DNA from: Hyphomicrobiales bacterium
Lineage (GTDB): Bacteria > Pseudomonadota > Alphaproteobacteria > Rhizobiales > Rhizobiaceae
Direction: 5' to 3'
DNA length: 64,000 nt
NCBI GenBank assembly: GCA_900466475.1
Contig: UBMI01000002.1
Span: 186,001 to 250,000, forward strand
Both the position numbers and the translations under genes were made by a program. Under the pieces are notes generated by a model. It was not told the DNA's origin. It was given only the letters and a program-made list of their open reading frames with translations, and made no database searches. Positions 1 through 12,191 of the stretch are shown piece by piece (the first letter of the stretch is position 1; each line of letters begins with the position of its first letter).

Positions 1-1
1 G

Positions 2-1837
2 GAATTCCCGTCAGCCGGCTGGTCGATCCGGACCAGCGATCGCGCCGCCCCGTCGCTGACGGAAAACATCACCCGCTTTTCGCAGTTCCTCACGCTGGTC
101 GGCCTCACCGCATTGATCGTCGGCGGTGTCGGCGTCGCCAACGCGGTTCGCGCCTTCCTCGATGCCAAACGGACGACGATCGCCACCTTCAAATGCCTGG
201 GCGCGCCCGCCGCCGTCGTGGTCTGGATCTATCTCTTCCAGATCGGCATTATCGCGGCAGCCGGCATCCTGATCGGTCTCGTGTTCGGCGCATTGTCACC
301 AATGCTGGCTGCGCAGTTCCTTGCCCAGTTCCTGCCGGTTTCCACCGATCCGACGCTCTATCCCGGCGCTCTGCTTCTTGCGGCCCTCTTCGGCATGCTC
401 ACGACGCTTGCCTTTGCCATCCTGCCGCTCGGCCATGCACGCGAGGTGCCGGCAACCGCACTCTTCCGCGAACAGGGTTTCGAGGCACGCCGCCTGCCCT
501 CCTGGCCTTATGTGCTGCTGGCCGTGCTCTTCATGGCAGCACTCGCAGGCCTCGCAATCTTTACCGCCTATGATCGCTTCATCGCTGTGGTTTTTGTCGG
601 CGCCATCATTTTCGCCTTCGTCATCCTGCGGCTCGTCGCGGCTTTGATCGCCTGGGCGGCGCGTAGAAGCCCGCGCGTCAACTCGCCGGCGCTGCGGCTG
701 GCGATCGGTAATATCCATCGCCCCGGAGCACTGACGCCCTCCGTCGTCCTCTCGCTCGGTCTCGGCCTTGCGCTACTCGTGACGCTGACGCTGATCGACG
801 GCAATCTGCGCCAGCAATTGACCGGCCGCATGAACGAAGGCGCGCCGAATTTCTTCTTCGTTGATATCCAGGGTGCCGAACTCGATACCTTTCGCGACCT
901 GATCCACACCCGGTCACCAAATGGCAAACTGGTGGAAGTGCCGATGCTGCGCGGCCGCATCATCGCCTTCAACGGCCAGGACGTGACCAAGATGAATGTT
1001 CCGGCGGCTGGCCGCTGGGTGCTCAACGGCGACCGCGGCATTACCTACGAGGAAAGTCCGCCGGAAAATTCGACACTTGTCGAAGGTCAATGGTGGGCAA
1101 AGGATTACAGTGGCGAGCCGCTCGTTTCCTTTTCCGCGGAAGAGGCACATGAACTCGGCCTCAAGATCGGCGATACCGTGACTGTCAACGTCCTCGGCCG
1201 CAACATCACGGCCAAGATCGCCAATCTGCGGCGGGTCGAGTGGGAATCGCTGTCGATCAACTTCGTGATGGTCTTCTCGCCGAACACCTTCCGTGGCGCC
1301 CCGCATGCGTGGCTGGCGACACTGACCGACCCTGCCTCGACCGAGGCGGAGGACGCCGCGATCCTGAAATCCGTGACCAATGCCTATCCGACCATCACCA
1401 GCGTGCGTGTCAAGGACGCGATCGATATCGTCAACCAGTTGGTCGGCGAGCTTGCGACCGCCATCCGCGCGGCAGCATCCGTTGCACTCATCGCCTCCGT
1501 TCTCGTGCTGGCCGGCGCACTTGCCGCCGGAAATCGAGCGCGCACTCATGATGCTGTGGTGCTGAAAACGCTTGGCGCGACGAGGGCCATGCTGATCCGT
1601 GCCTTCAGCTACGAATATCTCATCCTCGGTGTGGCCACTGCGATTTTCGCGCTCTTTGCCGGCGGTGTCGCTGCCTGGTTCATCGTCAGTCGCATCATGC
1701 GCCTCCCCTCCAGCTTCATGCCTGATGTCGCGGGTCTCACGCTTGTCACCGCCCTTGTATTGACCGTCGGCATCGGCCTGATCGGCACCTGGCGCATCCT
1801 CGGGCAGAAGGCAGCACCCGTTTTGCGCGAGCTGTGA
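2..1837 (+). CDS. FtsX-type ABC transporter permease (YbbP-like), 5' end outside window
   Basis: The reading frame is open from the first bases of the window, so the N-terminus is missing and 611 residues remain. The product is an integral membrane permease of the MacB/FtsX superfamily. Several hydrophobic segments cluster near the visible start, followed by a central soluble part (roughly residues 260-450 of the fragment). A second membrane block at the C-terminus contains the FtsX-like stretch VVLKTLGATRAMLIRAFSYE. The duplicated FtsX arrangement and the large size fit the YbbP subfamily, whose ATPase partner (YbbA type) would be expected just upstream, outside the window. Such proteins are predicted to act in export or extraction of envelope material. 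The substrate is unknown. Confidence 0.85.
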   Translation, partial: EFPSAGWSIRTSDRAAPSLTENITRFSQFLTLVGLTALIVGGVGVANAVRAFLDAKRTTIATFKCLGAPAAVVVWIYLFQIGIIAAAGILIGLVFGALSPMLAAQFLAQFLPVSTDPTLYPGALLLAALFGMLTTLAFAILPLGHAREVPATALFREQGFEARRLPSWPYVLLAVLFMAALAGLAIFTAYDRFIAVVFVGAIIFAFVILRLVAALIAWAARRSPRVNSPALRLAIGNIHRPGALTPSVVLSLGLGLALLVTLTLIDGNLRQQLTGRMNEGAPNFFFVDIQGAELDTFRDLIHTRSPNGKLVEVPMLRGRIIAFNGQDVTKMNVPAAGRWVLNGDRGITYEESPPENSTLVEGQWWAKDYSGEPLVSFSAEEAHELGLKIGDTVTVNVLGRNITAKIANLRRVEWESLSINFVMVFSPNTFRGAPHAWLATLTDPASTEAEDAAILKSVTNAYPTITSVRVKDAIDIVNQLVGELATAIRAAASVALIASVLVLAGALAAGNRARTHDAVVLKTLGATRAMLIRAFSYEYLILGVATAIFALFAGGVAAWFIVSRIMRLPSSFMPDVAGLTLVTALVLTVGIGLIGTWRILGQKAAPVLREL

Positions 1838-2016
1838 CGGGCAAGGGGCTTAAATCCCTTCACCTTACGGCGATTTAACCGAGCGGCAGATTGCAAAGGC
1901 CTTGTTTGAAAAGGGCGAAAGCCTCATATTGTCAGCAGGCATGCTGGAAGCTCCGCAGCGGCGCCCGGGTCGTAAACCCGACACCGTATTTCCATCGGAG
2001 CTTGTAAGAGGAAACT

Positions 2017-2745
2017 ATGGCTGATCTTCGTAACTACCAAAGCCGTGCACAAACCGGCGAAGTGATTGATCAAGGCCTCCGCGCTTATATGCTCAAGGTC
2101 TACAACCTGATGGCGCTGGGTCTGGCGATCACTGGTTTGGCCGCCTATTTCGCATTCACCTTCGCCGTCCAGGACGGCCAGCTCACCCAGTTCGGCCAGG
2201 TCCTGTACCAGTCGCCCCTGCGCTGGGTCGTGATCCTTGCGCCTCTTGCGGCGGTCTTCTTCCTGAGCTTCCGCATTAACCGCATGAGCGTGGCTGCGGC
2301 TCAGACAACCTTCTGGGTCTATGCTGCACTGGTCGGTCTCTCGCTGTCGTCGATCTTCCTGATCTACACGCAGTCGAGCATCACGCAGACCTTCTTCGTG
2401 ACCGCGGCCTCCTTCGGTGCGCTGTCGCTCTACGGCTACACGACCAAGCGTGACCTGTCGGCAATGGGCTCGTTCCTGATCATGGGTCTCTTCGGCCTGA
2501 TCATCGCTTCGCTGGTCAACATCTTCCTGGCTTCGTCGGCCCTGCAGTTCGCAATCTCCGTGATCGGCGTGCTGATCTTCGCAGGCCTCACCGCCTACGA
2601 TACCCAGCGGATCAAGGAAATGTATTATGAAGCAGACGGTTATGACGTCGCTGGTCGCAAGGCCATCATGGGCGCCCTCACGCTCTACCTCGACTTCATC
2701 AACCTCTTCATGTTCCTGCTGCAGTTCATGGGCAACCGCAAGTAA
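2017..2745 (+). CDS. Bax inhibitor-1/YccA family membrane protein
   Basis: This 242-residue protein has about seven hydrophobic segments spread over its length and a short polar N-terminus, the usual shape of the Bax inhibitor-1/YccA (TMBIM) family. The C-terminal part contains the family-typical GLTAYDTQRIKEMY, with conserved Asp in the last helices that form the pH-sensitive pore in characterised members. It sits in the inner membrane. Bacterial members have been linked to calcium leak or to FtsH modulation, but nothing here shows which applies. The ATG follows an AGAGGAAA ribosome-binding sequence at good spacing. The gene stands alone and ends in a strong hairpin terminator. Confidence 0.93.
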   Translation: MADLRNYQSRAQTGEVIDQGLRAYMLKVYNLMALGLAITGLAAYFAFTFAVQDGQLTQFGQVLYQSPLRWVVILAPLAAVFFLSFRINRMSVAAAQTTFWVYAALVGLSLSSIFLIYTQSSITQTFFVTAASFGALSLYGYTTKRDLSAMGSFLIMGLFGLIIASLVNIFLASSALQFAISVIGVLIFAGLTAYDTQRIKEMYYEADGYDVAGRKAIMGALTLYLDFINLFMFLLQFMGNRK

Positions 2746-2767
2746 GCAGGCTGGACTGAAACACGAA

Positions 2768-2791
2768 AAGGCGGCTTCGGCCGCCTTTTTT
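2768..2791 (+). terminator. Rho-independent terminator after the Bax inhibitor-1 gene
   Basis: A perfect 8-bp stem AAGGCGGC/GCCGCCTT with a TTCG tetraloop is followed by a run of T. It lies 23 bases after the stop codon of the upstream gene. Confidence 0.9.
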
Positions 2792-2856
2792 GTTGCGGGC
2801 ACCTCGCTGGAATGCTTCAACGTGGGCTGTCATCCAACCGTGCCGATCGATCCGAA

Positions 2857-3414
2857 ATGCCTCCTCTCCTGCGCGACGCTTTTCCCTCCGATCTTCCTGC
2901 CATTACCGAAGTCTATCGCGAGTCGGTACTGAACGGCACGTCGAGCTACGAGATCGTGCCGCCGACCGAAGCGGAAATGACGGCGCGCTACTGCGCTATC
3001 AGGGAGCAGTCCTATCCTTATATTGCCGCAACGGCCGAGGACGGCACGCTGCTCGGTTATGCCTATGCATCGGCATTCCGCACCCGTCCGGCCTATCGCT
3101 GGCTGGTCGAGGATTCGATTTATCTCGGCACGGAGGCGCGCGGAAAGGGCATCGGCAAGCTGCTCCTCGGAGAGCTGATTTCACGCTGCACGGTCTCTGG
3201 CTTCCGCCAGATGACAGCCGTCATCGGCGGCGCGAGCCCGGCATCGATCGCGCTTCACCGGTCGCTGGGTTTCGAAGAGATCGGTCTGATGAAAGGTGCC
3301 GGCTACAAGCACGGCCGTTGGCTGGATACGATGCTGATGCAGCGCAGGCTTGGCGAAGGAGCAGAAACCCATCCCGATCCCGAGGCCTATCCAGGCACCC
3401 TGATCAAGGGATGA
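2857..3414 (+). CDS. GNAT family N-acetyltransferase (phosphinothricin acetyltransferase-like)
   Basis: The protein is about 185 residues from the ATG chosen here. An in-frame ATG 45 bases upstream (2812) would add 15 unremarkable residues, and neither start has a clear ribosome-binding site. The sequence fits the Pat/YncA branch of GNAT enzymes: an N-terminal strand LRDAFPSDLPAITEVYRESV, then SYEIVPPTEAEM, and the acetyl-CoA loop EARGKGIGKLLLGELI. It ends with a segment including SLGFEEIG. Family members acetylate small amines such as phosphinothricin or methionine sulfoximine in the cytosol. The true substrate cannot be read from sequence. It follows a terminator, so it probably has its own promoter. 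Confidence 0.85.
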   Translation: MPPLLRDAFPSDLPAITEVYRESVLNGTSSYEIVPPTEAEMTARYCAIREQSYPYIAATAEDGTLLGYAYASAFRTRPAYRWLVEDSIYLGTEARGKGIGKLLLGELISRCTVSGFRQMTAVIGGASPASIALHRSLGFEEIGLMKGAGYKHGRWLDTMLMQRRLGEGAETHPDPEAYPGTLIKG

Positions 3415-3420
3415 TATGGC

Positions 3421-3822
3421 CTATTTGTCGACGAGCTTCAGCGACTTGTCGAAAACCTTCAGAACAGGCCCAAGTTCGTGGCCGCGCTTCAGGATCGCGC
3501 CGTTGAAGTTTACCACCGAATAGGCGCCCTGCTTGGCGGCAAGCTTCGGGTTCTTCTCGATGCGGAAGAGCGGCATTTCGCCTGAACGCTTGAAGACGGA
3601 GAATACCGCCTTCTCCCTGGTATGGTCGATCGCGTAGTCTTTCCACTCGCCCTCGCCGACCATGCGGCCGTAGATCCACAGAATCTGGTCGAGTTCCCGC
3701 CGGTGAAATGTCACCGGCATCGGGTCCTTGTTTTGTCTGTATTCCTTGAGATCAACGACGGTTGAAGAGCTATTGTCGACGGAGCGGCTTTCGCCGTGTC
3801 GCAAATCCGGCGTATCTGTCAT
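3421..3822 (-). CDS. DUF2794 family protein
   Basis: This small soluble protein (133 residues) matches my recollection of the DUF2794 family, which is largely confined to alphaproteobacteria. It has a polar, probably disordered N-terminus, then VDLKEYRQNKDP and a compact domain with ELDQILWIYGRMVGEGEWKDY. The ATG at 3822 is preferred because GGGAG stands at good spacing before it. A longer frame to 3888 has no such site. The function is unknown. It is convergent with the acetyltransferase gene, the stops being only a few bases apart. Confidence 0.8.
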   Translation of the reverse strand: MTDTPDLRHGESRSVDNSSSTVVDLKEYRQNKDPMPVTFHRRELDQILWIYGRMVGEGEWKDYAIDHTREKAVFSVFKRSGEMPLFRIEKNPKLAAKQGAYSVVNFNGAILKRGHELGPVLKVFDKSLKLVDK

Positions 3823-4095
3823 CAGACTCCCAAGACCTCCACGTGTGACAGGAGAGTGACAGTTTGCCCGAGCCACGACAAATTGCAAGGGCGCCGACTA
3901 TCACACTGGGGACGAAACCGGCTTTCTCGGCGGTGCCGCAATTCAGACAAAACAGCGCCTCATTTGCAAGAGAACTATAGGCTCCAGTTTGGCGCCAGCG
4001 CGCCAAAGGGCCCGGCGGAGCGTATCGACCTTAACCCCAGCCCCGAATACGCTTTGCCGGGCCGCCTAACTTTCATCCGCAAGCGAATGAAATCC

Positions 4096-4836
4096 TTATA
4101 TATTTTTTCCTGCCATGACGACCGTCGCGCCGAGGATCGCTCCCGGATCGCCGTTGTCAGTCACAGACTGCAAGAGAATCGCTGATCCCTCGAGATCCGG
4201 TTTTTCCATGACGCTCGCCGGCAGAGTGAGCGTTGTGGCCTTGCCATCCCACATGCCGACGGTCTCCACGTCGGTGACACTGTGGAGGTACGAGATCTTC
4301 TGGCCGCTGTTTTCGCCCTTCTCGACGTCGATCGTTTTTTCCTTGTCGAAATAGACCATGACGACATTGGCCTTGCCCTGGCCCGCACCCAGCTTGATCT
4401 CCATTTCGTCGCCACGCATGTGGGCGCTGACAGGCACGGTCAGGCCTTTGCCATCGTTGGCATAGCCATTTATCTTGCCGTTGATACCGGCAAGATCGGC
4501 ACCTGCGAGATGGTCCCGGCCATTGACGATAGCCTGGGGCGTATAGACGTTGCTGCGCCCCATCATACGGGCATAGCCATACTGCCGCTCGGTATTTTCC
4601 TTCGAGCTCAACGTGTCTGCCCAGCCGAGATAATTCCAATAGTCAACATGATAGGCGAGCGCGATGACGTTGCCCTGGCTGACGAGCTTGCGGAATGCAG
4701 CATCGGCAGGCGGACAGGAGGCGCAGCCCTGCGCCGTGAACAGTTCGACGACGCCTTTCGGCGTGCCGTCTTCGGCCATGAGAGGACCTGCAAAAGCAAG
4801 CCCGACGATCAGCGGGATCATAAAACGCGGGGACAT
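4096..4836 (-). CDS. DUF1223 domain protein, secreted thioredoxin-like
   Basis: The protein has 246 residues. Residues 1-21 form a typical cleavable signal peptide ending PLMA, so it should act in the periplasm. After it comes VVELFTAQGCASCPPADA, with a CxxC pair at Cys38 and Cys41 in a thioredoxin-like setting, the hallmark of DUF1223 proteins. The remainder includes the family motif YHVDYWNYLGWADTL. A redox or metal-binding role is plausible from the CxxC but unproven. It stands alone between the DUF2794 gene and acnA, transcribed in the same direction as both. Confidence 0.88.
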   Translation of the reverse strand: MSPRFMIPLIVGLAFAGPLMAEDGTPKGVVELFTAQGCASCPPADAAFRKLVSQGNVIALAYHVDYWNYLGWADTLSSKENTERQYGYARMMGRSNVYTPQAIVNGRDHLAGADLAGINGKINGYANDGKGLTVPVSAHMRGDEMEIKLGAGQGKANVVMVYFDKEKTIDVEKGENSGQKISYLHSVTDVETVGMWDGKATTLTLPASVMEKPDLEGSAILLQSVTDNGDPGAILGATVVMAGKNI

Positions 4837-5010
4837 TCACCAGCACCTCTTTTTCAGTGCCGGCAATCCTGACCGCCGGCTCTGAGATATGAACGTACGA
4901 ATAATCCTTCCGGCTCCAAACGCAAAGTCACGAACGGGTGAGACGAAGCCCCAGGCCGCAGGCTGCTGAAACACATCGGCGTGAGCAGTGATACCGACCT
5001 GTTTTGCGCA

Positions 5011-5042
5011 AAGAAAAACCGCCGGAAATTGCTCTCCGGCGG
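5011..5042 (-). terminator. Rho-independent terminator of acnA
   Basis: Read on the reverse strand, CCGCCGGA pairs with TCCGGCGG across an 8-base loop and is followed by TTTTTCTT. It begins 27 bases beyond the acnA stop. Confidence 0.85.
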
Positions 5043-5068
5043 TCATTATCAGTCAAGTATCTTAAAAA

Positions 5069-7759
<2,691 letters not shown>

Positions 7760-8019
7760 GAGAGACCCCGTTTCTGATAGCCAACACAGTCGTGCGAACG
7801 CCTATGCACTTAATGCACATCAGGATGCGGGTACGGCCATTTCCGCTGTCCGCACGTGAGGAGAAACCTCAAGTTCGGCGCAAGGATGATATTCACGCCG
7901 ACCGCTGGCGTGGTTGCAGGTCTTATAGATAATTTCGTAAAGACTTGCCATAGCGACAAGGTCAAAATTGGACATTTTTTGAGCCCGCCTGAGAGCGCCA
8001 ACGAAGAAAGAGCCGATGC

Positions 8020-8664
8020 ATGCATCTCATCGCTGAAAATCTGGCGGCCCGGCGCGGGGAAGATCTGATTTTCGTTAACGTTTCCTTTCACTTGCAGCCC
8101 GGCGAGGCACTGATCCTGACAGGCAAAAACGGATCGGGAAAGTCCACATTATTGCGCGTGGTGGCCGGTCTTTTGAGGCCTGAAAAAGGCTCCGTTACAG
8201 TCAGTGATTCGCCAGCCGGCGAAAGTCGTCCGGCAGCTGAAGCGAGCCACTACCTTGGCCATCGGAATGCAATGAAGACGGAACTTACGGTTGCAGAAAA
8301 TCTGGATTTCTGGCGATCCTTCCTGAGTTCTGGCATGAGAACTGGCCTCGGCACCGAAGAGGCCGCGGAAGCCGTCGGCCTGTCCGGCATCACGCACTTG
8401 CCCTTCGGCTACCTCTCGGCCGGCCAGCAGCGTCGCTTCGCCTTCGCCAAGCTTCTGGTTTCCCATCGTCCGGTCTGGATCCTGGACGAGCCGACCGCAG
8501 CGCTGGATGCGAATGCGGACAGGCTGTTTGCGCAATTGATCGAAGCGCATTTGACGGAAGGCGGGATTGTCGTCGCCGCGACGCATCAGCCTCTTGGACT
8601 GGAAAGGGCCAGGGAAATGAGAATGACCGGCTTTGCCGGCGTCGAGCAGGGAGTGTGGGGATGA
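8020..8664 (+). CDS. ccmA: Heme exporter ATP-binding protein CcmA
   Basis: CcmA is the ATPase of the CcmABCD complex, which loads heme onto the periplasmic chaperone CcmE during cytochrome c maturation. The 214-residue protein has Walker A GKNGSGKS at residues 35-42, the ABC signature LSAGQQRR, and Walker B VWILDEP. It is the first gene of ccmABCDG. Its stop overlaps the start of ccmB as ATGA. ccmE, F and H are not in this window, as is usual for rhizobia, where they form a separate cluster. Confidence 0.95.
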   Translation: MHLIAENLAARRGEDLIFVNVSFHLQPGEALILTGKNGSGKSTLLRVVAGLLRPEKGSVTVSDSPAGESRPAAEASHYLGHRNAMKTELTVAENLDFWRSFLSSGMRTGLGTEEAAEAVGLSGITHLPFGYLSAGQQRRFAFAKLLVSHRPVWILDEPTAALDANADRLFAQLIEAHLTEGGIVVAATHQPLGLERAREMRMTGFAGVEQGVWG

Positions 8665-9320
8665 TCGCCCTCTTTCTCCGCGACCTCCAGCTTTCCGTCC
8701 GCGCCGGCGGCGGCGCGCTCATCGGCATTCTTTTTTTCCTTACTGTCGTTGCTGTCACTCCCTTCGGTGTCGGCCCTGATCTGGCGCTTCTCTCGCGCAT
8801 CGGGCCTGCCATCGTCTGGATTGGCGCACTGCTCGCCGCCCTTCTCGGGCTCGATCGCCTGTTCCAGGCGGAGCGAGACGACGGCTCACTCGACCTGATG
8901 CTGATGCAGGATACACCCCTGGTTCTGACGGTGCTCGTCAAATGCGCCGCTCACTGGACGGCAACCAGCCTGCCGCTGGTCATAGCCTCGCCGCTGCTCG
9001 GGCTCTTCATGAATATGAATGAGATGGCGATCGGCGCCACCATGCTCACCCTCCTCGTCGGCACGCCGGCAATCACCTTTATCGGTGCCGTCGGTGCAGC
9101 CGTTGCCGTCGCGCTACCCCGAGGCGGACTGTTGGTCTCGGTACTCATCCTGCCGCTGACGATCCCGGTACTGATCTTCGGTGTCAGCGCCACCTACGCG
9201 GCAGTGGTTGGACCGTCACCTTTTCTGCCACCGTTTCTGATACTCATTGCCCTGACACTCTTCTTTGCGGTGATAGGACCGGCTGCCGCCGCACTGGCAC
9301 TTAGAAACACGGCGGATTGA
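8661..9320 (+). CDS. ccmB: Heme exporter permease CcmB
   Basis: This is a 219-residue inner-membrane protein with six hydrophobic segments, the size expected for CcmB. It partners CcmA and CcmC in the CcmABCD complex. The ATG at 8661 is chosen because it overlaps the ccmA stop (ATGA) and follows GGAG. A GTG six bases upstream is the only nearby alternative. The N-terminal LFLRDLQLSVRAGGG and the following GILFFLTVVAVTPFGVG are typical of the family. Confidence 0.95.
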   Translation: MIALFLRDLQLSVRAGGGALIGILFFLTVVAVTPFGVGPDLALLSRIGPAIVWIGALLAALLGLDRLFQAERDDGSLDLMLMQDTPLVLTVLVKCAAHWTATSLPLVIASPLLGLFMNMNEMAIGATMLTLLVGTPAITFIGAVGAAVAVALPRGGLLVSVLILPLTIPVLIFGVSATYAAVVGPSPFLPPFLILIALTLFFAVIGPAAAALALRNTAD

Positions 9321-9368
9321 TCCGCGCTTCGATTGCGGCTCCCAGCGGATCAAGGTAAGGAAGCGGAT

Positions 9369-10130
9369 ATGAGCGAAACGAGCCTTGCCATCAGCAAATT
9401 CAGCGATCTCGCCAACCCGACGCGGTTTCTGGCGCTGGCATCGCGCGTCATTCCATGGCTGACCGGCATCACGGCCCTCTGTTTCATCATTGGCCTATAT
9501 CTGAGTTTCTCGACCGAGGGCGACTACCAGCAGGGCGAAACGGTACGCATCATGTATGTGCACGTTCCCTCCGCCTGGCTCTCCATGATGTGCTATACGA
9601 TCATGAGCATTTCGGCGATCGGCACGCTCGTCTGGCGCCATCCGCTGGCCGATGTTGCGGCCAAGGCTGCCGCTCCACTCGGCGCCGCCTTCACGCTGCT
9701 TGCGCTGGTTACCGGCTCCCTCTGGGGCAAACCCATGTGGGGTACGTGGTGGGTTTGGGATGCGCGGCTCACGTCCGTCTTTATTCTCTTCTTGATGTAT
9801 CTCGGCCTGATCGCGCTCAACCGCGCCATGGACGAGCCTTCCAAGGCTGCTCGCGTCACTGCCGTCCTCATCCTCGTCGGCTTCGTCAACATTCCAATCA
9901 TCAAGTTCTCGGTCGACTGGTGGAATACGCTGCATCAATCGGCAAGCGTTCTGCGCCTCGACGGACCAGCAATCGATCCGGAATTCCTGCGCCCGCTGCT
10001 GGTCATGGCGATCGCTTTCACCCTTCTCTTCTTCACCCTGCATCTGATGGCAATGAGAAACGAGATCTGGCGACGCCGTATCGCCTCCCAGCGTCGCATG
10101 GCCGCGCGTTTGGCAAACCGGGAGGAATAG
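9369..10130 (+). CDS. ccmC: Heme exporter/heme-handling protein CcmC
   Basis: CcmC presents heme to CcmE in the periplasm. The protein (253 residues from the ATG at 9369, which follows AAGGAAG) has six membrane segments. It carries the tryptophan-rich heme-handling motif [12 protein letters not shown] between them, and flanking histidines in YVHVPSAW and WWNTLHQ that act as axial ligands in the family. A longer frame from 9333 exists but lacks a ribosome-binding site. It lies between ccmB and ccmD in the operon. Confidence 0.96.
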   Translation: MSETSLAISKFSDLANPTRFLALASRVIPWLTGITALCFIIGLYLSFSTEGDYQQGETVRIMYVHVPSAWLSMMCYTIMSISAIGTLVWRHPLADVAAKAAAPLGAAFTLLALVTGSLWGKPMWGTWWVWDARLTSVFILFLMYLGLIALNRAMDEPSKAARVTAVLILVGFVNIPIIKFSVDWWNTLHQSASVLRLDGPAIDPEFLRPLLVMAIAFTLLFFTLHLMAMRNEIWRRRIASQRRMAARLANREE

Positions 10131-10132
10131 CG

Positions 10133-10303
10133 GTGGGTTCCTACGCTTTCTACGTCTACGGCTCTTATGGTTTCGCCGCCCTGGTGACACTGGCAGTGAC
10201 GCTTTGGACCTGGGCTGACGGGCGCGCGCGTCAGAAGGAACTGGCAGCACTCGAAGCCGCCGGCATCCGCCGCCGTTCCGCCCGACCAAAGGACGCCGAA
10301 TGA
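10133..10303 (+). CDS. ccmD: Heme exporter small subunit CcmD
   Basis: A 56-residue protein starts at GTG 10133, two bases after the ccmC stop, with GGAGGAATAG as ribosome-binding region. It reads [20 protein letters not shown], one transmembrane helix, followed by a basic C-terminal tail. This is the standard form of CcmD, which stabilises the CcmABC-CcmE complex and helps release holo-CcmE. Its stop overlaps the next start as ATGA. It is easily missed because it starts with GTG and is short. Confidence 0.9.
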   Translation: MGSYAFYVYGSYGFAALVTLAVTLWTWADGRARQKELAALEAAGIRRRSARPKDAE

Positions 10304-10908
10304 CCGAAACCCCGCAAGAAGGTAGGCCGCGGAGCGGCGGCTTCAGCCGCTATGCTTTTGCACTGATCCCGCTCGTCGTCTTCGGCGGCATCGCCGCAAC
10401 GGCGGCTAAAATGCTCTACGACCAGGATTTCCATGGCAAGAACATTGCCGAAATCCCCTCCGCATTGATCGGTACCAAGGCGCCGTCACTGAACCTGCCG
10501 CCGCTCGAGGGCTCCAACCTGCCGGCACTGACGGATGAAGCAATCAAGGGCAAGCTCACACTCGTCAACGTCTTTGCATCCTGGTGCATCCCTTGCCGTG
10601 ACGAGCATCCCCTTCTCAAGCAGCTTGCCGAGGACGGGCGGCTGAACATCGTCGCGATCAACTACAAGGATAAGAACGAGAACGCCTTGCGTTTCCTCGG
10701 TGAGCTCGGCAATCCCTACCACGCCATCGGCATCGATCCGAACGGCAAGGCCGCGATCGACTGGGGCGTCTACGGCATTCCGGAGAGCTATCTCGTCGCA
10801 CCTGACGGCACGATCATTTATAAGCGTGTCGGCCCCTTCGACGATATCAGCCTCAGGGAAGGCCTCTTTCCAGCAATCGAAAAGGCGCTGGGCAAGCCTG
10901 TTTCCTAG
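10300..10908 (+). CDS. ccmG: Thiol:disulfide interchange protein CcmG (DsbE)
   Basis: CcmG is a membrane-anchored periplasmic thioredoxin that reduces apocytochrome c (through CcmH) before heme attachment. The 202-residue protein has an N-terminal anchor at about residues 18-36 and a thioredoxin fold with the active site WCIPC (Cys96, Cys99). The later motifs [18 protein letters not shown] follow, with the cis-proline region. It is the last gene of the ccm operon. The stop shares bases with the stop of the convergent UPF0314 gene in the palindrome CTAG. Confidence 0.96.
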   Translation: MTETPQEGRPRSGGFSRYAFALIPLVVFGGIAATAAKMLYDQDFHGKNIAEIPSALIGTKAPSLNLPPLEGSNLPALTDEAIKGKLTLVNVFASWCIPCRDEHPLLKQLAEDGRLNIVAINYKDKNENALRFLGELGNPYHAIGIDPNGKAAIDWGVYGIPESYLVAPDGTIIYKRVGPFDDISLREGLFPAIEKALGKPVS

Positions 10909-11492
10909 ACGCCGCCCTGCCATATCTTGATCGCCTCGACGGGCCAGATCAGCATAATCACGTTCAGCGTGAGATTGTCGCGGATCACGTAGCCGGTGAA
11001 AATCTCGAAGAAGATCGCGATTGCCACCGTCAACGCCACCGGCGCTCTTGAAGCGAAAAAGAAGCCGACGGCCATGAAGATCGTATCCATCGCCGAATTG
11101 ATGATGCTGTCACCGTAGTAATCGAGCGAGATCGTCGCGGTTCGGTAGCGATCGATGATCAGAGGTGAATTCTCCAGAAGCTCCCAGCCAGATTCGATGA
11201 CAACGGCCAGAAACAGGCGCGCCGCAAGCGGCTTGCCGCGAAGCACGAGATGCGCCAGCCCGTAAAACAGGAAGCCATGGATGATATGCGACGGCGTGTA
11301 CCAGTCGGACAGATGCTGGGAATTGCCGCTGGAATTGACCGTCCCTTCCCACAGCTTGATGTAGCCGCAAGTGCAGATCGGCACCCGGCCCATCATATAT
11401 TCGGCAATGATCTGGAGGATCAGAACCGCGAAACAGGCGGAAAACCAGAAGATCTGATGCCGTGACCGGTCGGCGCCGTCGATGACAGTCAC
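10905..11492 (-). CDS. UPF0314/DUF2585 membrane protein
   Basis: This 195-residue membrane protein of unknown function belongs to the UPF0314 (DUF2585) family of alphaproteobacteria. Distinctive stretches include [16 protein letters not shown] near residue 35 and [17 protein letters not shown] near residue 60. These contain conserved Cys, Ser and His that suggest a membrane enzyme, though no activity is known to me. The start is a GTG that overlaps the ispZ stop (GTGA), so it is translationally coupled to ispZ and is the last gene of the dapF operon. Confidence 0.85.
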   Translation of the reverse strand: MTVIDGADRSRHQIFWFSACFAVLILQIIAEYMMGRVPICTCGYIKLWEGTVNSSGNSQHLSDWYTPSHIIHGFLFYGLAHLVLRGKPLAARLFLAVVIESGWELLENSPLIIDRYRTATISLDYYGDSIINSAMDTIFMAVGFFFASRAPVALTVAIAIFFEIFTGYVIRDNLTLNVIMLIWPVEAIKIWQGGV

Positions 11493-12133
11493 TTCTCGCT
11501 TTCAGCCTCGGTGGAAATGCTGTGCTTCAGCACCAGCGGCATCTGCGCCATGGTGAAGATGATGGTGATCGGCATCGTGCCCCAGACCTTGAAGGCGATC
11601 CAGAAATTGTCAGAGAAATTACGCCAGACGACCTCGTTCAGCACCGCAAGGAACAGGAAGAAGATGCCCCAGCGGATCGTCAGCTTGCGCCAACCTTCTG
11701 CATCGAGCTGGAAGGCCGCATTGAAGACATAACCGAGCAGCGACTTGCCGAAGGCGAGACCGCCAAGCAGGGTAAAACCGAAAAGCGCATTGACGATCGT
11801 CGGCTTCATCTTGATGAAGGTTTCATTCTGCAGCCAGATCGACAGCGAACCGAAGATCAGCACGACGATGCCGGAAACGAAGGGCATGATCGGCAGATGG
11901 CCGAGCACGACCTTGGAAACCACCAGCGAGAGAATGGTTGCTCCCATGAAAAGCCCGGTCGCCACGAACAGCGGACCGCCGAGCTCGGCCAACGCCGGAA
12001 AACGGGCGACGAGCCATTCCCCACGCAGATTGGCAAAGAAAAAGACCATAAGCGGCCCGAGTTCCAGCGCCAGTTTCAGAAGCGGATGATGCCGGTCTGC
12101 GGCGCTCGGAGTAATATCGCTTTCAGTCGTCAT
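11489..12133 (-). CDS. ispZ: Septation protein A/YciB-type inner membrane protein
   Basis: The protein has 214 residues with five to six membrane helices. [20 protein letters not shown] near the N-terminus, [20 protein letters not shown], and [20 protein letters not shown] identify the YciB/IspZ family. YciB contributes to cell-envelope synthesis and elongation, and in Shigella the gene affects septation. It lies between ftsY and the UPF0314 gene in the reverse-strand operon. The GTGA overlap with the following gene indicates coupling. Confidence 0.93.
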   Translation of the reverse strand: MTTESDITPSAADRHHPLLKLALELGPLMVFFFANLRGEWLVARFPALAELGGPLFVATGLFMGATILSLVVSKVVLGHLPIMPFVSGIVVLIFGSLSIWLQNETFIKMKPTIVNALFGFTLLGGLAFGKSLLGYVFNAAFQLDAEGWRKLTIRWGIFFLFLAVLNEVVWRNFSDNFWIAFKVWGTMPITIIFTMAQMPLVLKHSISTEAESEK

Positions 12134-12191
12134 GCTCTTTCAAACCTGCTTTTTGCAATGCATGCAAGCCATCAACGGCTAATCTGTGGCA

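Noticed and set aside
7760..8019. Iron- or oxygen-responsive box in the acnA/ccmA divergent region
   Set aside because: No TGA-N9-TCA, TTGAT-N4-ATCAA or TTTAGAA-type repeat is present; promoter-like elements were too weak to list.
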